Shown: one piece after another, positions 39,889 to 48,650 of the stretch
Numbering within the stretch: the stretch's first letter is position 1
Layout: every line of letters starts with the position of its first letter
Origin: an uncultured Prevotellaceae bacterium
Lineage (GTDB): Bacteria; Bacteroidota; Bacteroidia; Bacteroidales; Bacteroidaceae
Assembly (NCBI GenBank): GCA_900316475.1
Contig: ONDA01000005.1
Coordinates: 33,390-97,389 of the forward strand
DNA length: 64,000 nt
Direction: 5' to 3'
The notes under the pieces: model-generated
What the model saw: only the letters and a program-made list of their open reading frames with translations
The model's database searches: none
Told to the model about the DNA's origin: nothing
Made by a program: the position numbers and the translations under genes

Positions 39889-40968
39889 TCAACCCAGCAG
39901 TATCTTGACGATGCGGTCTGCGGTGCGACCGTCCCAGCGGTCGGGAAGGGCTGCGGTCTTCCACTGGCCGTTCATGAGCTGCTTGAGGGCAGCCCCCAAC
40001 TTTCCGGCATCGCCGCCAACAAGGACATTGGTGCCTACGGTGACGGTCTCCTGATGCTCGGTATAGCTGTTGAGTGTGATACAGGGCACGGCGTTGAACG
40101 TGGCCTCTTCGGCAACGTTGCCCGAGTCCGTGACAATGGCTCGGGCGTGAGCCGTAAGCCACCCGAACTCGAGATAGGGCAACGAGTTCTGTATGATAAA
40201 CTTCGAACTGGCAACTTGCAGTTCGGTGAGCAGACGTACGACGACGCCCAATGCCTGATTGCGCAGCGGTGCAACAATGGGCACGTCGGCGGTTTCGCTA
40301 ATGAGCGTCTGTAGCATCTGGCGTAGCTGCTGCTCGTCAGTGAGCAGTGCCTTGCGGTTCAGCGTTAGCACGATATAGGAGCCGGGGGTGAGGTGGAATG
40401 ATGGCGGCGGCGTGAATCGTGGCAGGTTGAAGCGCAGCGAGTCCATCAAGATGTTGCCCACCATATAGGTCTGCGACGACTCCGACTGTTGTTCGCGGGT
40501 TGCCACACTGGTGGTTTTGATGCCGGCGGTAAACAGATAGTCTGACAGGGCGTCGATGACCAGACGGTTCACCTCTTTCGGCATCGTAATGTCGAACGAG
40601 CGTGTGCCCGCTACGAGGTGTGCCAATTTTACGCCACGTTTTTTGGCGGTAATGGCGGCTGCCATTGTCGAAGCCAGGTCGTCGACCACGATAACGACGT
40701 CGGCAGGATGCTCGTCCAGATAGTGGTCGAAGGCACCCATAACCTGTGCTGTGATGTCGTTAAGACTCTGGCTGCTGACACCAAGGAACACGTTGGGACG
40801 AGGCATCTGTAAGTCGTCGAACAGCGTCGGTTCCAGCGTCGGGTCGTCCTCCCGCCCGGCGTAAAGCAGTTCATACTCGCACTTGTCAGACTGGCTGATG
40901 GCACGAACCAGCGGCGCCACCTTCACGAAGTTAGGACGGGCGCCAACAATGAGGCATATCTTCTTCAT
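39889..40968 (-). CDS. UDP-GlcNAc 2-epimerase (WecB)-like protein with altered active site
   Basis: 359 residues with the GT-B-like fold of non-hydrolysing UDP-GlcNAc 2-epimerases: VGARPNFVKVAPLVRAI, VVIVVDDLASTMAAAI and VTDSGNVAEEATF are recognisable. Against E. coli WecB, Asp95 is kept (D97) and Glu131 is kept (E132), but the Glu117 position is Val119 (HLVAG in place of HVEAG) and the His213 position is Asn204 (TLNRKA in place of THRREN). Epimerase activity is therefore doubtful. It overlaps the GH13 gene by four bases, which is an odd partner for a sugar-nucleotide enzyme. Confidence 0.8.
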   Translation of the reverse strand: MKKICLIVGARPNFVKVAPLVRAISQSDKCEYELLYAGREDDPTLEPTLFDDLQMPRPNVFLGVSSQSLNDITAQVMGAFDHYLDEHPADVVIVVDDLASTMAAAITAKKRGVKLAHLVAGTRSFDITMPKEVNRLVIDALSDYLFTAGIKTTSVATREQQSESSQTYMVGNILMDSLRFNLPRFTPPPSFHLTPGSYIVLTLNRKALLTDEQQLRQMLQTLISETADVPIVAPLRNQALGVVVRLLTELQVASSKFIIQNSLPYLEFGWLTAHARAIVTDSGNVAEEATFNAVPCITLNSYTEHQETVTVGTNVLVGGDAGKLGAALKQLMNGQWKTAALPDRWDGRTADRIVKILLG

Positions 40969-42611
40969 TTCAGTTTGTAGATGACGGCGTTGCGGGCAGG
41001 AACAACAATACTGACCGTTGCATCGGCTTTCAGCGTCAGTTCGGTCGTCGAGCCGCTGAGCAGGTCGGTAGCGGCATACGGCTTCTGGCGCAGCTGCATA
41101 AAGTCGAAGGCATGGGCAGGTATGAACACGTCGACAGCAGCCTCTGTATCGTCGAAGTTGGCGACGACGAGCAGCACGCTGCCCTTTCCCTTACGCATAA
41201 ACATATATTGGCAATGGTATTGCTGGTTCACATACATCAGGTCGTAGCACAGACCTTCTGCGACAGCCTTCTCCTTGCGGGCAATAGTCAACACCTTCTT
41301 ATAGATGTCGTAGAGCGCCTGTTCGTCAGCCGTCAGTTGCTTCTTAGCGGCTCGCGTCAGCGTGTCAACCGACCAGTAGTCGAAGATGGTAGTACGTCCG
41401 TCGCGGCCACTGAAGCCCTCCTGGTCCATACCGTGCTCGCCATACTCCTGTCCGGCGTAGAGCATGAAGGGGTTTTGCTGCATCAAGGCGTTGACCACCA
41501 GCGCGGGCACGGCCTTGCGGCCATCGGCGGCAAAGAAATCGCTGCCTATGCGCAGTTCGTCGTGGTTTTCGAGGAAGTAGAGCATGTGCTGGCGGATGTC
41601 GTCGGTAGCCTGCCAGGCCCCCGTGATGGCCTGCGTCGACTGCTGGCCACGGATAATCTGGAACATCGTATCGTACATGCCCACCTTGTCGTAGAGATAG
41701 TCGAAGCCAGAGGCTATATAATGACGGTACTCACCGGGATTGTACACCTCGCCGATGAACAGCAGCTCAGGATACTTCGCCTTCACCTTCGCAGTAGCAT
41801 ACGCCCAGAACTCGGCAGGCACCATCTCGGCCATGTCGCAGCGCACGCCGTCGATGCCCTTGGCAGCCCAGAAGAGCAGGATGTCGGTCATCTTCTGCCA
41901 CGTATCAGGCACAGGGTCGAAGTGGCCCACACGACCGGCATAATAGTCTACGCCATAGTTCAGCTTCACCGTCTCATACCAGTCGTTCTGGCCGGGAGCG
42001 TTGTTGAAGCAGTCATTGCCGGTAGCCTTCGCCGGCTCCTCCGTATACGGCTCCTGCTCGCCATGATAGAGGTCGAAATAGGGACTGAACCTCTGCCCCG
42101 GACAGTAATAGAAGTTGTTCTGCGGGTCGAAGCCCATCTCGGAATTGTCGCCATCCCCTAAGTCCTTGACACGGCGCGGCTTGCAGATGCTCTTATACTG
42201 ACGAGCCACATGGTTGGGCACAAAGTCGATGACAACCTTCATGCCCGCCTTGTGCGTCCGCTCCACCAACTGCTCAAACTCCTGCATACGCTGGTCGACG
42301 TCGACAGCCAGGTCGGGGTCTACGTCATAGTAGTCGGTGATGGCATAAGGCGAGCCTGCCCTACCCTTCACCACTGCCGGATGCTGGCGTGGAATGCCGT
42401 AAGCCGAGTAGTCGGTCATCGTTGCATGACGGATGACGCCCGTATACCAAACGTGGCTCACGCCCATCTGACTGATGCGCTTCAGCACCGCCGGTGTGAA
42501 GTCGTTCAACTTACCGCAGCCGTTCTCCTCGATAGTGCCGCCCTGTTTCCTTGTCTCGTTCTTGTTACCGTAAAGACGGGTAAAAATCTGATAAATAACT
42601 ATTTTTTCCAT
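40965..42611 (-). CDS. GH13 alpha-amylase family glycosidase
   Basis: 548 residues from the ATG at 42611. Family GH13 regions are present: VVIDFVPNHV (region I), GVRCDMAEM with the nucleophile Asp (region II), LLFIGEVYN with the acid/base Glu (region III) and FLENHDELR with the third Asp (region IV). No signal peptide, so it is probably cytoplasmic and acts on glycogen or imported maltodextrin. The upstream ATG at 42623 is very near the -7 box and less likely. Confidence 0.88.
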   Translation of the reverse strand: MEKIVIYQIFTRLYGNKNETRKQGGTIEENGCGKLNDFTPAVLKRISQMGVSHVWYTGVIRHATMTDYSAYGIPRQHPAVVKGRAGSPYAITDYYDVDPDLAVDVDQRMQEFEQLVERTHKAGMKVVIDFVPNHVARQYKSICKPRRVKDLGDGDNSEMGFDPQNNFYYCPGQRFSPYFDLYHGEQEPYTEEPAKATGNDCFNNAPGQNDWYETVKLNYGVDYYAGRVGHFDPVPDTWQKMTDILLFWAAKGIDGVRCDMAEMVPAEFWAYATAKVKAKYPELLFIGEVYNPGEYRHYIASGFDYLYDKVGMYDTMFQIIRGQQSTQAITGAWQATDDIRQHMLYFLENHDELRIGSDFFAADGRKAVPALVVNALMQQNPFMLYAGQEYGEHGMDQEGFSGRDGRTTIFDYWSVDTLTRAAKKQLTADEQALYDIYKKVLTIARKEKAVAEGLCYDLMYVNQQYHCQYMFMRKGKGSVLLVVANFDDTEAAVDVFIPAHAFDFMQLRQKPYAATDLLSGSTTELTLKADATVSIVVPARNAVIYKLK

Positions 42612-42632
42612 ATCTGCCTGCATAGTTTACTG

Positions 42633-42663
42633 CAAAAATACACAATTTCCGCCAAACCGCAAA
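42633..42663 (-). promoter_or_regulatory. Promoter of GH13-wecB-like operon
   Basis: Minus strand TTTG (42663-42660), 19 bases, TATTTTTG (42640-42633), 22 bases before the ATG at 42611. Confidence 0.6.
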
Positions 42664-42735
42664 GAAAAACAAGAAAAATCAACGGCAAATTCGTTATTAG
42701 CAGCAGAAAAGTTACTATGTTACATATTAATCAAA

Positions 42736-42767
42736 GAGGCACCGGCTCGTAGTCGAGCCAGTGCCTC
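42736..42767 (-). terminator. Hairpin terminator after fabD
   Basis: Stem GAGGCACCGGCTCG / CGAGCCAGTGCCTC with loop TAGT, one mismatched pair. On the minus strand it is followed by TTTGATTAAT, a modest T-rich tail. Confidence 0.6.
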
Positions 42768-42789
42768 CTGAAATTCTATAGGCGTCAGA

Positions 42790-43680
42790 TTATGCGATGC
42801 CGTGGGCGCTGACCTCGCGATTGATCTTGGCAATCATGCCCTGCAGGGCCTTGCCTGGACCGCACTCCGTGAAGTCGTCGGCACCGTCCTGAATCATAGC
42901 CTGCACGCACTGTGTCCAGCGGACGCTTGAGGTGAGCTGGGCAATGAGGTTCTGCTTGATTTCAGTGGGGTCGGTATGTGGCTTGCCGTCGACGTTCTGG
43001 TAGACGGGACACTTAGGCGCTTGGAACTCGGTCTTCTCAATAGCGGCCTGCAACTCGTCCTTGGCGGGCTGCATGAGAGGGCTATGGAAGGCACCGCCCA
43101 CTTTCAGGGGCAGGGCGCGCTTGGCACCGGCGGCCTTCAGCTGCTCACAGGCCTCGTTGATGGCGTCAATATTGCCCGAGATGACCAGCTGGCCGGGACA
43201 ATTATAGTTGGCAGGCACGACAACGCCCTTGCCCATCTTCGACACTTCGGCACAGACCTCCTCAATCTTCTCGTCGGGCAGGGCGATGATAGCTGCCATC
43301 GTCGAGGGCTGGGCCTCGCAGGCTTTCTGCATGGCCATAGCACGTGCATAGACCAGGCGCAGACCATCCTCGAACGACAGGGCTCCGGCGGCAACCAGAG
43401 CCGAGAACTCGCCTAAGGAGTGACCGGCGGTCATAGCGGGCTGGAATGCGTCGCCCATGCAGATGGCCGAGATGACCGAGTGGAGGAACACGGCGGGCTG
43501 TGTCACCTTCGTCTGCTTCAAATCCTCATCGGTACCTTCGAACATGATGTCGGTAATGCGGTAGCCGAGGATGTCGTTAGCCTTTTCAAACAATTCTTTT
43601 GCTGTGGCGTTCGTATCGTACAGATCCTTGCCCATACCGACGAACTGCGCTCCCTGTCCGGGAAAAACAAATGCTTTCAT
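42790..43680 (-). CDS. fabD: Malonyl-CoA:ACP transacylase
   Basis: 296 residues from the ATG at 43680. FVFPGQGAQFVGMGKDLY at the start, the nucleophile Ser in AGHSLGEFSAL and the catalytic His in GGAFHSPLMQ. It loads malonate onto acyl carrier protein in fatty acid synthesis. The open frame continues to 43893 only because it translates the duplicated promoter repeat (GTSVRKYSNKFG twice). Confidence 0.95.
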   Translation of the reverse strand: MKAFVFPGQGAQFVGMGKDLYDTNATAKELFEKANDILGYRITDIMFEGTDEDLKQTKVTQPAVFLHSVISAICMGDAFQPAMTAGHSLGEFSALVAAGALSFEDGLRLVYARAMAMQKACEAQPSTMAAIIALPDEKIEEVCAEVSKMGKGVVVPANYNCPGQLVISGNIDAINEACEQLKAAGAKRALPLKVGGAFHSPLMQPAKDELQAAIEKTEFQAPKCPVYQNVDGKPHTDPTEIKQNLIAQLTSSVRWTQCVQAMIQDGADDFTECGPGKALQGMIAKINREVSAHGIA

Positions 43681-43717
43681 TTCTTCTTTTTTAATAATAA
43701 AAATGTATTTGCGGGTG

Positions 43718-43854
43718 CAAAGGTACGAATAAGTGAGCGAAATACCAAATTTATTTGAGTATTTCCGAACGGAAGTACCTTCGGGCATAGCCCAAAGGTA
43801 CGAATAAGTGAGCGAAATACCAAATTTATTTGAGTATTTCCGAACGGAAGTACC
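43718..43854 (-). promoter_or_regulatory. Tandemly duplicated promoter element for fabD
   Basis: Two identical 62-base copies (43718-43779 and 43793-43854) 13 bases apart. Each has on the minus strand TTTG, exactly 20 bases, and TACCTTTG (copy 1: 43749-43746 and 43725-43718; copy 2: 43824-43821 and 43800-43793). Each copy also has an internal inverted repeat around GAAATAC / GTATTTC and GGTAC / GTACC near its ends. Confidence 0.8.
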
Positions 43855-43862
43855 ATATAAAC

Positions 43863-44924
43863 TTAATGCGCATTGATGTAGTTGACAATCCACTGCCCCA
43901 CCTCACGCGTGCCGTAACGGGCACCACCTTCCACCTGAATCTCGGGCGTACGGACGTTGGCGTCGAGCGAGGCATTCACGGCCTGACGTATCAGCCCCCC
44001 CTCACGGGTGAGTCCGAAGTGTTCGAGGAGCATGGCGGCAGAGAGAATCTGCGCCAATGGGTTGGCAAGGTTCTGCCCGGCAGCCTGTGGCCACGAGCCG
44101 TGAACGGGTTCGAAGAGCGGGGTATGCTCGCCTAACGACGATGAGGGCTGCAGTCCCATGGAGCCGGTGATGCACGAGGTCTCGTCGGTCAGTATGTCGC
44201 CAAAGGTATTCTCCGTCACAATGACGTCGAAGAAACGCGGTTCGGTAAGCACGCGCATCGAGGCATTGTCGATAAACATATAGTCGGTCTTGACCTCGGG
44301 ATACTGCGGTTCCATCTCCTTGGCCACCTGTCGCCACAGACGGCTCGAAGCCAGCACGTTGGCCTTGTCGACGACTGTCAGGTGGCGGCGTCGCGTCATC
44401 GCCATTTCGAAAGCGACGCGCAGGATGCGTTCAATCTCGGGACGGGTGTAGATGTTAGTGTCGTAGGCGCGGTCGTTGTCCTGATACTTCTCGCCGAAAT
44501 ACATGCCGCCGGTGAGCTCGCGGATGACAACAAAGTCAGCACCACGCAGCAGTTCCTCCTTCAGCGGCGACTTGTGTAGCAGGCAGTCGAAAGTGGCTAC
44601 GGGGCGCACGTTGGCAAAGAGCCCCAGCTTCTTGCGCATAGCCAGCAGCCCCGTCTCGGGACGAACCTTCAGCGTCGGGTCGTTGTCGTACTTCAGGTCG
44701 CCTACGGCAGCAAAGAGTACGGCATCGGCACGCATACAGACGTCGTGGGTACTATCAGGATAAGGGTCGCCGACGGCCTCGATGGCACAGGCGCCGACCA
44801 GTGCCTCCTCGTAGGTGAACTCGTGTCCGCACTTCTTGGCAATAGCGTCCATCACGGCCACGCCCTGTTTCATAATTTCCGGACCTATTCCGTCGCCCGG
44901 AAGGACGGCAATTTTCAGTTTCAT
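43863..44924 (-). CDS. leuB: 3-isopropylmalate dehydrogenase
   Basis: 353 residues. [21 protein letters not shown], the substrate-binding [20 protein letters not shown], and the signature [19 protein letters not shown] are intact. It oxidises and decarboxylates 3-isopropylmalate in leucine synthesis and, with the citramalate-type enzyme upstream, could serve isoleucine as well. Last gene of the leu operon; the duplicated fabD promoter begins 8 bases beyond the stop. Confidence 0.95.
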   Translation of the reverse strand: MKLKIAVLPGDGIGPEIMKQGVAVMDAIAKKCGHEFTYEEALVGACAIEAVGDPYPDSTHDVCMRADAVLFAAVGDLKYDNDPTLKVRPETGLLAMRKKLGLFANVRPVATFDCLLHKSPLKEELLRGADFVVIRELTGGMYFGEKYQDNDRAYDTNIYTRPEIERILRVAFEMAMTRRRHLTVVDKANVLASSRLWRQVAKEMEPQYPEVKTDYMFIDNASMRVLTEPRFFDVIVTENTFGDILTDETSCITGSMGLQPSSSLGEHTPLFEPVHGSWPQAAGQNLANPLAQILSAAMLLEHFGLTREGGLIRQAVNASLDANVRTPEIQVEGGARYGTREVGQWIVNYINAH

Positions 44925-46462
44925 AATTGTTGGTTTAATTCGTTTTCGATGATGTTCAGCATTTTAAAGGTAGCCTTGATGGCAGCCTCCGTCTGGTCGG
45001 CATCCAGTCCGCGTGTGCGCAGCAGCCGCCCGTTGTCGTTCCAGGTGATAACCGTCTGCACCAGGGCATCGGTACGTCCGCCGGGAGGAATGGTGACGGC
45101 ATAGTTCTGCAGGATAGGGAACGTGCGGTCGAGATACTTCTTATAGATGTAGCGCAACGACTTGACGAAGGCGTCATACTGACCGTCGCCTGTAGCCGAA
45201 GCCTCATACTGCTGACCGTTAATCTCTACCTTAATGTTTGCTCCAGGCTTTAATCCATAAGCGGTTGAAACGACGTAGCTTACCAACTTTACCTTATCCT
45301 CTGGCGCATCGTGTTTCAGCACGTCGCTAACGATGTAGGGCAGGTCTTCCTGAGTGACAATCTCCTTCTTGTCGCCCAACTCCGTGATGCGTTCCGTAAC
45401 GCGGCGCTGCTGTTCGGGAGTCAGCTCTAAGCCCAGCTCTTCGAGGTTCTTGGCAATGTTAGCCTTGCCGCTGGTCTTGCCTAACGCATACTCACGCCTG
45501 CGACCGAACCGCTCGGGCACGAGGTCGTTCTGGTAGAGTCGGTCTTTCTTGTCGCCGTCGGCATGAACACCGGCCACTTGTGTAAAGACGTTATCGCCAA
45601 TGATGGGCTGGTTGGGAGCTACGGCAATACCGCTATAGCTCTCCACCATGCGGCTGGCAGCATTCAGTTTATCCTCGCAGATGTTGGTCTGGGCGTGGAA
45701 CTGGTCTTTCAAGATAACCTGAACGCTCGACAGCGGTGCATTACCGCAACGTTCACCCAGTCCGTTGATGGTGACATGAAGTCCGCGGGCACCGCTCAGC
45801 ACGGCAGCCAGCGAGTTAGAGACGGCCAGGTCGTAGTCGTTGTGAGCGTGAAAGTCGAAATGGGTATCAGGATAGTGTTTTAGCATCTTGCGGAAGTACT
45901 CGATGACCTGCAGAGGATTCATAATACCCAGCGTGTCGGGCAGCATAAAACGGCGAATGCCGGTATCGACGAGACTGTCCATCAGCTGGTAGACGTACTG
46001 GGGCGAATCCTTCATGCCGTTGGACCAGTCCTCCAAGTAGAGGTTGACGACGATGCCTTTACTCTTAGCATAATGAACGGTATTGCAGATGTCGGCAATA
46101 TGCTCTTCGGGCATCTTCCCCAACTGTTGCTGACAATGCTTCAGCGAGCCTTTTGCCAGCAGGTTCAGCGTCTGACAGCCGCAGTCGACAATCCAGTCAA
46201 CGCTCTTCTTACCGTCGACGAATCCCAGCACCTCTACCCTATCCAGGCGGTCTATCTGGGCGGCGTAGCGGCAGATCATCTTCACGGCCTCCTTCTCGCC
46301 GTCGCTGACACGGGCTGAGCCTACCTCGATGCGGTCGACATTCAGTTCGCCGAGCAACATACGGGCAATCATCAGTTTCTCGTGCGGGAGAAAGGAGACG
46401 CCATTGGTCTGTTCACCGTCGCGAAGCGTGGAGTCTAAGATTTCAACAAACCTGGTTTCCAT
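44921..46462 (-). CDS. Citramalate synthase-like / second alpha-isopropylmalate synthase family enzyme
   Basis: 513 residues: DRE-TIM catalytic barrel with [29 protein letters not shown] and [12 protein letters not shown], followed by a LeuA-type regulatory (dimer) domain from about residue 395. It differs from the true LeuA encoded upstream and is closer in layout to CimA-type enzymes, which condense pyruvate and acetyl-CoA to citramalate for threonine-independent isoleucine synthesis. Substrate choice is inferred. Overlaps leuB by four bases and leuD by 20. Confidence 0.8.
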   Translation of the reverse strand: METRFVEILDSTLRDGEQTNGVSFLPHEKLMIARMLLGELNVDRIEVGSARVSDGEKEAVKMICRYAAQIDRLDRVEVLGFVDGKKSVDWIVDCGCQTLNLLAKGSLKHCQQQLGKMPEEHIADICNTVHYAKSKGIVVNLYLEDWSNGMKDSPQYVYQLMDSLVDTGIRRFMLPDTLGIMNPLQVIEYFRKMLKHYPDTHFDFHAHNDYDLAVSNSLAAVLSGARGLHVTINGLGERCGNAPLSSVQVILKDQFHAQTNICEDKLNAASRMVESYSGIAVAPNQPIIGDNVFTQVAGVHADGDKKDRLYQNDLVPERFGRRREYALGKTSGKANIAKNLEELGLELTPEQQRRVTERITELGDKKEIVTQEDLPYIVSDVLKHDAPEDKVKLVSYVVSTAYGLKPGANIKVEINGQQYEASATGDGQYDAFVKSLRYIYKKYLDRTFPILQNYAVTIPPGGRTDALVQTVITWNDNGRLLRTRGLDADQTEAAIKATFKMLNIIENELNQQL

Positions 46463-47045
46463 GTTCCCACTCTTTAGTTTTCTCTTGATTCTGCATCAGG
46501 AAGTCAATATCGTCAAGCCCGTTCATCAGGCAATGTTTCTTATAGCCGTTGATGTCGAAATGCTCTGACTTTCCCGTAGCCTTGTTGGTAACGGTCTGGC
46601 GGGGCAAATCCACCTCGACCTCGGTTTTAGGGTCGGCCTTGATGCTGTCGAACAGCTCCTGCAGGAATGACTCGCTGACCTGGACGGGCAGCACAAAGTT
46701 GTTCAGTTCATTGTTCTTGTGGATGTCGGCAAAGAACGACGAGATGACCACGCGGAAACCATAGCCGGCAATAGCCCAGGCAGCGTGCTCGCGACTGGAC
46801 CCCGAACCGAAGTTCTTGCCGGCGACAAGGATGCAACCGCCATATTGGGGGTCGTTGAGGACGAAATCCTCAATAGGAGTGCCGTCGGCATTGTAGCGCC
46901 AGTCACGGAAGAGGTTATCGCCGAAGAATTTCTCCTCGCGGGTGGTTGCCTTGAGGAAACGAGCGGGGATGATTTGGTCGGTGTCCACATTCTCGAGGGG
47001 AAGGGGCACGCAGGTAGATGTTATAATGTTAAATTTCTGTTTCAT
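46443..47045 (-). CDS. leuD: 3-isopropylmalate dehydratase small subunit
   Basis: 200 residues, normal length. VDTDQIIPARFL and the swivel-domain loop GKNFGSGSSREHAAWAI are typical. It pairs with LeuC. It is separated from leuC by a 170-base minisatellite and overlaps the next gene by 20 bases. Confidence 0.95.
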   Translation of the reverse strand: MKQKFNIITSTCVPLPLENVDTDQIIPARFLKATTREEKFFGDNLFRDWRYNADGTPIEDFVLNDPQYGGCILVAGKNFGSGSSREHAAWAIAGYGFRVVISSFFADIHKNNELNNFVLPVQVSESFLQELFDSIKADPKTEVEVDLPRQTVTNKATGKSEHFDINGYKKHCLMNGLDDIDFLMQNQEKTKEWEHGNQVC

Positions 47046-47051
47046 TGTTTT

Positions 47052-47217
47052 GACAGGAGTACTTGTTTGACAGGAGTACAGGAGTACTTGTTAGACAGAA
47101 GTACAGGAGTACTTGTTAGACAGGAGTACAGGAGTACTTGTTTTGGATAGGAGTACAGGAGTACTTGTTTTAGACAGGAGTACAGGAGTACTTGTTTGAC
47201 AGGAGTACAGGAGTACT
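47052..47217. repeat. Minisatellite between leuC and leuD
   Basis: Seven copies of a 24-27 base unit, GACAGGAGTACAGGAGTACT followed by TGTTW, with small differences. Each unit itself repeats AGGAGTAC. It fills almost the whole gap between the two subunit genes. Confidence 0.9.
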
Positions 47218-47219
47218 TT

Positions 47220-48650
47220 TCATAAGAGGAGGCGAGGGTCGGTTATGACTCCGGTGACGGCGGCTGCGGCAGCAGTGAGGGGCGATGCCAGTATGGTGCG
47301 GGCTCCGGGACCTTGACGGCCTTCGAAATTGCGGTTCGACGTCGAGACGGCGAGCTTGCCAGCAGGAATCTTGTCGTCGTTCATCGCCAAACAGGCCGAA
47401 CAGCCTGGCTGACGAATCTCGAAACCTGCTTCTGCCAATACCTTGTCGAGCCCTTCATCCTGAATCTGCTGATGTACAGCCCAAGAGCCAGGCACTAACC
47501 AAGCTACCACGCCGTCAGCTTTCTTGCGCCCCTTCACGATGGATGCAAAGGCACGGAAGTCTTCAATGCGACCATTCGTGCAGGCACCAAGGAAGACGTA
47601 GTCGACCTTCGTTCCCAGCAGCTGCTGGCCAGGCTGGAAGCCCATATAAGCAAGAGCGCGAGCCCCCCCTACTGCCCCCGAGGGGGCTTCATTACTCTGT
47701 AGGACATTTGTGTCCCCCTCGGGGGACGACAGGGGGGCCGGTATGCCCTCCGTTATCCCTATTCCCATGCCCGGATTGGTGCCATAGGTGATGCGCGGCT
47801 CAATATCGGCGGCATCGAACGTCAGTTCCTTGTCGAAGACGGCATCGTCGCCACTCTTCAGCGTCTTCCAGTAGGCAAGAGCCTTGTCCCACGCCTCACC
47901 CTTAGGGGCAAATTCACGACCTCTTATATAATTAAAGGTCACGTCGTCGGGAGCGATAAAACCACCACGGGCGCCCATCTCTATCGAGAGGTTGCAGAGC
48001 GTCAGGCGACCTTCCATTGACAGAGCGGAGACAACGTCGCCAGCATATTCGACGAAGTAGCCTGTAGCCCCCGATGTGGTCAGCTGCGCCATCAGGTATA
48101 GGGCCACATCCTTAGCGGTCACTCCCCTACCCAACCGGCCGTTGATGTTGATACGCATCGACTTAGGCTTCTGCTGCAGGATACATTGCGAGGCCATCAC
48201 CATCTCCACCTCTGAGGTGCCGATGCCGAAAGCCACAGCACCCATAGCGCCATGGGTCGAAGTATGGCTGTCGCCACAGACGATGGTCATACCGGGCAAC
48301 GATAGTCCCTTCTCGGGACCTACGACGTGGATGATGCCGTTGTCGCGGGTTCCCATACCGTAGTGTGTCAGCCCGAACTCGCGGGCGTTACGTTCCAGCG
48401 CGTCTACCTGAGCCTTCGACACGGGGTCGGCAATCGGTTTGTCCTGATCGTGCGTCGGTGTGTTGTGGTCGGGCATACAGTAGATTTTCTCGGGACGAAA
48501 GCATTTCAGTCCGCGTGCCCGCATACCGTCGAAAGCCTGCGGTGACGTCACTTCGTGGCAGTACAGGCGGTCGATATACAGTTGTGTGGGACCGTCGGCA
48601 ACCTGTTGCACAACATGCTGGTCCCAGATTTTGTCAAATAATGTATTCAT
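47220..48650 (-). CDS. leuC: 3-isopropylmalate dehydratase large subunit
   Basis: 476 residues, about ten longer than usual. The aconitase-type cluster Cys residues are in GACTNGR and GCSACLAMN, and [13 protein letters not shown] and [11 protein letters not shown] are family motifs. The extra length lies between [11 protein letters not shown] and RALAYMG, where a palindromic repeat (47660-47739) encodes about 25 residues of low complexity in frame. Start overlaps the leuA stop by four bases. Confidence 0.95.
   Translation of the reverse strand: MNTLFDKIWDQHVVQQVADGPTQLYIDRLYCHEVTSPQAFDGMRARGLKCFRPEKIYCMPDHNTPTHDQDKPIADPVSKAQVDALERNAREFGLTHYGMGTRDNGIIHVVGPEKGLSLPGMTIVCGDSHTSTHGAMGAVAFGIGTSEVEMVMASQCILQQKPKSMRININGRLGRGVTAKDVALYLMAQLTTSGATGYFVEYAGDVVSALSMEGRLTLCNLSIEMGARGGFIAPDDVTFNYIRGREFAPKGEAWDKALAYWKTLKSGDDAVFDKELTFDAADIEPRITYGTNPGMGIGITEGIPAPLSSPEGDTNVLQSNEAPSGAVGGARALAYMGFQPGQQLLGTKVDYVFLGACTNGRIEDFRAFASIVKGRKKADGVVAWLVPGSWAVHQQIQDEGLDKVLAEAGFEIRQPGCSACLAMNDDKIPAGKLAVSTSNRNFEGRQGPGARTILASPLTAAAAAVTGVITDPRLLL
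47660..47739. repeat. GC-rich palindromic repeat inserted in frame in leuC
   Basis: Outer arms GCCCCCCCT (47662-47670) and its complement (47731-47738), inner arms CCCCCGAGGGGG (47675-47686) and CCCCCTCGGGGG (47714-47725). No stop is introduced. Confidence 0.8.

Noticed and set aside
41112-42161. 349-codon open frame antisense to the GH13 gene
   Set aside because: GH13 catalytic motifs are all on the other strand; composition is that of a shadow frame.
39638-42722. 15-base direct repeat AAAGTTACTATGTTA on both sides of the GH13-wecB-like operon (39638-39652, 42708-42722)
   Set aside because: A shared 15-mer is expected by chance once or twice in 64 kb, and no other mobile-element signs were found.
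47052-47217. Possible CRISPR array
   Set aside because: Units are back to back with no unique spacers and no cas genes; it is a minisatellite.
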